Source: JAMCXS01 sp046705545
GTDB taxonomy: Bacteria > Acidobacteriota > Terriglobia > UBA7540
Direction: 5' to 3'
NCBI GenBank assembly: GCA_046705545.1
Contig: JBJKQF010000183.1
Span: 1 to 8,730 of the forward strand
DNA: 8,730 nucleotides
A program made the translations under genes and the position numbers. The notes under the pieces were generated by a model, which was not told where the DNA came from, ran no database searches, and saw only the letters and a program-made list of their open reading frames with translations. Of this stretch, positions 5,540 through 8,730 are shown piece by piece (within the stretch, counting starts at the first letter, position 1; the number at the start of each line of letters is the position of its first letter).

Positions 5540-5559
5540 GTCTTCCGCCAATCAGTCCA

Positions 5560-8169
5560 ATGAGTGAATTTTCCACGCCTCTGATGCGCCAGTACAGCGC
5601 CATTAAAGAGCGGCATCCGAACGCGTTGCTGCTTTTCCGCCTGGGAGATTTCTATGAGCTCTTCTTTGAAGACGCCCTGGTTGCTTCCAAGGAACTCCAG
5701 ATCACTCTGACTTCACGCAACAAAGAAAAAGGAGTTTCCGTACCCATGTGCGGCGTTCCTTACCACGCCGCGGAAGGGTACATCTCCAAGCTGATTCGCC
5801 GGGGCTTCCGCGTCGCGATCTGTGACCAGGTGGAAGATCCGCGCCAAGCCAAGAAGCTGGTCAAGCGTGAAGTGACGCGCGTGGTGACTCCGGGCACCGC
5901 GACGGACGCCCAAGTTCTGGAGCCACGCGACCACAACTATCTGGCCGCGGTGGTGGAAGCGGAGGGAGCGATTGGGCTGGCCTTTGCGGATCTTTCCACG
6001 GGAGACTTCCGGGTGACGGAAATGGCCGGGGAAAACCGGCGAGAGCGGCTGCTTGAGGAATTGGACCGCATGCGTCCCCGCGAGCTGCTGACCGCGGCAT
6101 CCGCTCCCTCATTATCATTGTCAGCCGAGGCGCAGCCCCGCATCACAGAAACCCACCTGGAAGAATGGGTCTTCGGCGAGGAGTATGGAGAAAGGTTGCT
6201 CAAGGAGCATTTCGGTGTGGTCTCTCTGGCCGGATACGGACTGGAAGGGCGCGCTCGCGCCACGGGCGCGGCAGGCGCCATTTTCCACTACGTGCGGGAG
6301 ACGCAAAGGGGCTCCTTATCGCATTTTGACGCCCTCCGTTATTACGAGGAGAACGATTCGCTGGTGCTCGATTCCGCGACGCTGCGGAATCTGGAACTGG
6401 TTGAGCCGCTGGCGGGAGGCTTGCGGGACGCCACGCTGCTGGCAGCGCTCGACCAATGCGTGACCACGCTGGGAGCCCGCAAGCTGAAGACCTGGCTCCT
6501 GCGGCCTTCCACCTCACGCCCGGAGATCGAGGCGCGGCTGGACGCCGTGGAAGAGTTGAATGGCAACACCATCGCGCGCGAAGAGGTTCGCCGCGTCCTG
6601 AACGGCATCCAGGATTTGGAGCGCATTCTGAGCCGGGTGATTCTTGAATCCGCCAACGCGCGCGACCTGCTGGCGCTCAAAGGCTCGCTCGAACAGCTTC
6701 CGTTGGTTCATACGTACCTGGGCGGATTGCACGCCGGCAGGCTGCGGGAACTGCACGGAAACCTGGACAAGCTTGAAGACGTTCACGGCCTGCTGGAGCG
6801 CTCGATTCATCCCGAGCCTCCCGTGCTGCTGACCGAGGGGAACCTGATCCGGACGGGCTACAACGCGGAGCTCGATTCGCTGCGTGAAATCAGCCGGAAC
6901 AGCAAACAGCTGATCGCGGCGATTGAAACCCGGGAGCGCGAACGCACCGGTATTAACTCGCTGAAGGTGCGCTTCAACAACGTCTTTGGTTATTACATCG
7001 AGGTGACCAAGCCCAACCTGCACCTGGTGCCCGAGGAGTACGACCGGAAGCAGACCTTGGTGAACGCCGAGCGCTTTATGACGCCGGAGCTGAAGGAACT
7101 CGAGGCTAAAATTCTGGACGCCGAGGAGCGCAGCCAGAGCCTGGAGCGGGACCTGTTCGGTGAAATCCGCCGCAGCGTTGCCGCCGAGGCGCGCCGCATC
7201 CGGAGGACGGCTGAAACCCTGGCGGAGCTCGATGTGCTGGCTTGCTTCGCGTACCTGGCGGCAGAGCGGAATTACCACCGCCCGGAATTCTCCGAGAACG
7301 GCGAGGTCTCCATCTTCCAGGGACGCCATCCGGTCATTGAGCATCTTGCCGACCGCGTGGAGGCCGGACATTTTATTCCCAACGACCTCTACATGAATCC
7401 CGCTTCCGACGTGCTGCTGATTGTGACGGGCCCTAACATGGGCGGGAAGTCCACCTATTTGCGCCAGACCGCGCTGATTGCCCTGATGGCGCAGATGGGC
7501 AGCTTTGTGGCCGCGGACCGCGCCAAGCTGCCGATCTTTGACCGCATCTTTACTCGCATCGGCGCCTCAGACAATCTGGCGCGCGGGCGCTCCACCTTTA
7601 TGGTGGAGATGATGGAAACGTCCACCATCCTGAATACTGCGACGCCGCGCAGCCTGGTTCTGCTGGATGAGATCGGCCGCGGCACGGCGACCTTTGACGG
7701 TTTGGCGATCGCCTGGGCCGTGGTGGAGCATCTGCTCACCCATACCCGGGCGCGAACGCTCTTTGCCACCCATTACCACGAGCTGACGGAACTTGAAGAT
7801 CTGTTTCCCGGAGTCCGCAATTATCATGTCTCCGTCAAGGAGTCCGGCTCCAACATTATCTTTCTGCGCAAGGTGGAGCCGGGCAGCGCCGACAAGAGTT
7901 ATGGAATTGAGGTCGCGCGCCTCGCAGGCTTGCCGGCGTCGGTGGTGGAGCGCGCCCGCGAAGTCTTGAAGCGCCACGAGCAGAGCGAGCATTCGGTGAG
8001 CGACAGCTTGGCCCATCGAAAACGAGAGCCGAAGGAGCTGCAGCTGACCATTTTTACTCCCTTGAACGCTGAGGTGGTGCAGGCGATTGAAGACGCGGAC
8101 CTCGATAACTTGAAGCCGCTCGACGCGCTGAACCTGCTCGCCGAACTCAAAAAGCAAGTCCTGTCATGA
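5560..8169 (+). CDS. mutS: DNA mismatch repair protein MutS
   Basis: This 869-aa full-length MutS1 recognises mispaired and looped bases and, with ATP, recruits MutL. Domain I (about 5-120) carries GDFYELF; Phe31 and Glu33 form the Phe-x-Glu wedge that contacts the mismatch. The connector and lever/clamp domains follow (about 130-560), including GYNAELDSLRE and FGYYIEVTKPN. The ATPase domain has Walker A GPNMGGKST (624-632, Lys630), Walker B LVLLDEIGRG (Asp703, Glu704) and ATHYHEL (His738 region). The signature loop reads GRGTATFDG rather than the more common GRGTSTFDG. The C-terminus (LNLLAELKKQ) matches the family's tetramerisation tail. The N-terminus fits the family (STPLMRQY), so the ATG at 5560 is retained although no Shine-Dalgarno is visible upstream. 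It precedes anmK by 43 nt; no mutL is in the window. Confidence 0.98.
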   Translation: MSEFSTPLMRQYSAIKERHPNALLLFRLGDFYELFFEDALVASKELQITLTSRNKEKGVSVPMCGVPYHAAEGYISKLIRRGFRVAICDQVEDPRQAKKLVKREVTRVVTPGTATDAQVLEPRDHNYLAAVVEAEGAIGLAFADLSTGDFRVTEMAGENRRERLLEELDRMRPRELLTAASAPSLSLSAEAQPRITETHLEEWVFGEEYGERLLKEHFGVVSLAGYGLEGRARATGAAGAIFHYVRETQRGSLSHFDALRYYEENDSLVLDSATLRNLELVEPLAGGLRDATLLAALDQCVTTLGARKLKTWLLRPSTSRPEIEARLDAVEELNGNTIAREEVRRVLNGIQDLERILSRVILESANARDLLALKGSLEQLPLVHTYLGGLHAGRLRELHGNLDKLEDVHGLLERSIHPEPPVLLTEGNLIRTGYNAELDSLREISRNSKQLIAAIETRERERTGINSLKVRFNNVFGYYIEVTKPNLHLVPEEYDRKQTLVNAERFMTPELKELEAKILDAEERSQSLERDLFGEIRRSVAAEARRIRRTAETLAELDVLACFAYLAAERNYHRPEFSENGEVSIFQGRHPVIEHLADRVEAGHFIPNDLYMNPASDVLLIVTGPNMGGKSTYLRQTALIALMAQMGSFVAADRAKLPIFDRIFTRIGASDNLARGRSTFMVEMMETSTILNTATPRSLVLLDEIGRGTATFDGLAIAWAVVEHLLTHTRARTLFATHYHELTELEDLFPGVRNYHVSVKESGSNIIFLRKVEPGSADKSYGIEVARLAGLPASVVERAREVLKRHEQSEHSVSDSLAHRKREPKELQLTIFTPLNAEVVQAIEDADLDNLKPLDALNLLAELKKQVLS

Positions 8170-8212
8170 ACTGCGCGCCCCAATAAATCCATCGGCAATC
8201 TGGAGCCTCGAA

Positions 8213-8730
8213 TTGGCAGAGAAATTTGCGCGTTCCCGCCTGGTGGTTGGCTTGATGTCCGGCACCTCACTCGACGCCGTGGACGCGGCGCTGGTGCGCC
8301 TGGTGGGAACCGCGGAGGCTCCGCGGGTTCGCCTGGTGGCGTTCACCTCAGTTCGATACCCTCCCGCGGCGCGGCAAAGGATTCTGCGCGTGGCGGAAGG
8401 GAAGGCCGTTCCCGCCGGGGAAATCAGTCAACTCAATTTTTTGCTGGGAGAGCTTTTTGCGGAAGCGGCACTCGGCGTCTGCCGCAAGGCGCGGATTTCC
8501 CTACTTCGCCTGACCGCCATCGGCTCCCACGGCCAGACGGTTTTTCACCAGGGTGGCGCGACGCGGGAGTCAGGCCGGAAGGTTCGCTCCAGCTTGCAGA
8601 TTGCGGAGCCTGCGGTGATTGCCGAGAAAACGGGCGTGCCGGTGGTGGCCGATTTCCGGACGCGGGACCTTGCCGCTGGCGGCCAGGGAGCACCGCTGGT
8701 GCCGCTGGTGGACTATCTTCTTTTCAAAGA
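8213..8730 (+). CDS. anmK: Anhydro-N-acetylmuramic acid kinase, C-terminal part beyond window
   Basis: The first 172 codons are open to the window edge; the full enzyme is usually about 360-390 aa. AnmK hydrolyses the 1,6-anhydro ring of anhydro-MurNAc and phosphorylates it to MurNAc-6-phosphate during recycling of cell-wall peptides and sugars in the cytoplasm. Visible motifs are the ATP-binding MSGTSLDAVD (15-24; many relatives have SxDGxD, here Ala22), GSHGQTVFH (104-112) and VADFRTRDLAAGGQGAPLVP (145-164), where Asp152 aligns with the catalytic aspartate of E. coli AnmK (Asp182). The start is taken as TTG at 8213: GGAG lies 7 nt upstream, and no ATG or GTG precedes the conserved Gly-Leu-Met-Ser-Gly region at suitable spacing. 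It follows mutS by 43 nt without a visible terminator, so the two are probably co-transcribed. Confidence 0.93.
   Translation, partial: MAEKFARSRLVVGLMSGTSLDAVDAALVRLVGTAEAPRVRLVAFTSVRYPPAARQRILRVAEGKAVPAGEISQLNFLLGELFAEAALGVCRKARISLLRLTAIGSHGQTVFHQGGATRESGRKVRSSLQIAEPAVIAEKTGVPVVADFRTRDLAAGGQGAPLVPLVDYLLFK

Noticed and set aside
6514..7371. 285-codon open frame antisense to mutS
   Set aside because: Lies wholly within the mutS gene in a shadow frame; no ribosome site or motif.
8166..8186. Short ATG frame (six codons) overlapping the mutS stop
   Set aside because: Too short, no ribosome site of its own, and not in the anmK frame.
8433..8693. 86-codon minus-strand frame opposite anmK
   Set aside because: Proline/arginine-rich shadow translation; the plus strand carries the anmK motifs through the same bases.

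Overview
The window is ordinary, dense bacterial chromosome (GC-rich, intergenic gaps mostly 10-250 bp) with no RNA genes, mobile elements, CRISPR or phage signals that I can see. It carries eight complete or nearly complete genes plus one gene cut at each edge. Gene content and style (an 869-aa MutS, an NMRAL1/HSCARG-type NmrA protein, a rhodanese/metallo-beta-lactamase fusion next to TusA and DsrE2, non-ATG starts on rpsT and anmK) would suit an Acidobacteriota-like soil bacterium. That placement is an impression from the protein sequences, not a demonstrated assignment.

Left part (1-1699, minus strand): a tightly packed three-gene sulfur-handling operon read leftward. It holds a rhodanese + metallo-beta-lactamase (persulfide dioxygenase-like) fusion, then a TusA sulfur carrier (4-nt ATGA overlap), then a DsrE2-type protein cut by the window edge (12-nt gap). 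An extended -10 box (TGGTATAAT) just upstream marks the promoter and supports the downstream start of the fusion protein. The three genes make a plausible persulfide reception, relay and oxidation chain.

Middle left (1700-3484, plus strand): a divergent 254-bp intergenic region with a 13-bp palindrome, then a 101-aa conserved-looking protein of unknown function, then a 316-aa NmrA/NMRAL1-like NAD(P)-binding protein. Each of these two genes is followed by a GC-rich hairpin without a U-tract.

Middle right (3485-5477): holA (DNA polymerase III delta) converges on rpsT (ribosomal protein S20, minus strand, GTG start) over a short gap with a hairpin that may serve both genes. rpsT diverges from hpt (hypoxanthine phosphoribosyltransferase).

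Right part (5560-8730, plus strand): full-length mutS, with a perfect TATAAT box close upstream but no visible Shine-Dalgarno, then the first 172 codons of anmK (anhydro-N-acetylmuramic acid kinase) from a TTG start. These are housekeeping functions: replication, translation, purine salvage, mismatch repair and cell-wall recycling. I found no clearly new system. The sulfur-relay operon and its control region are the parts most worth a second look.
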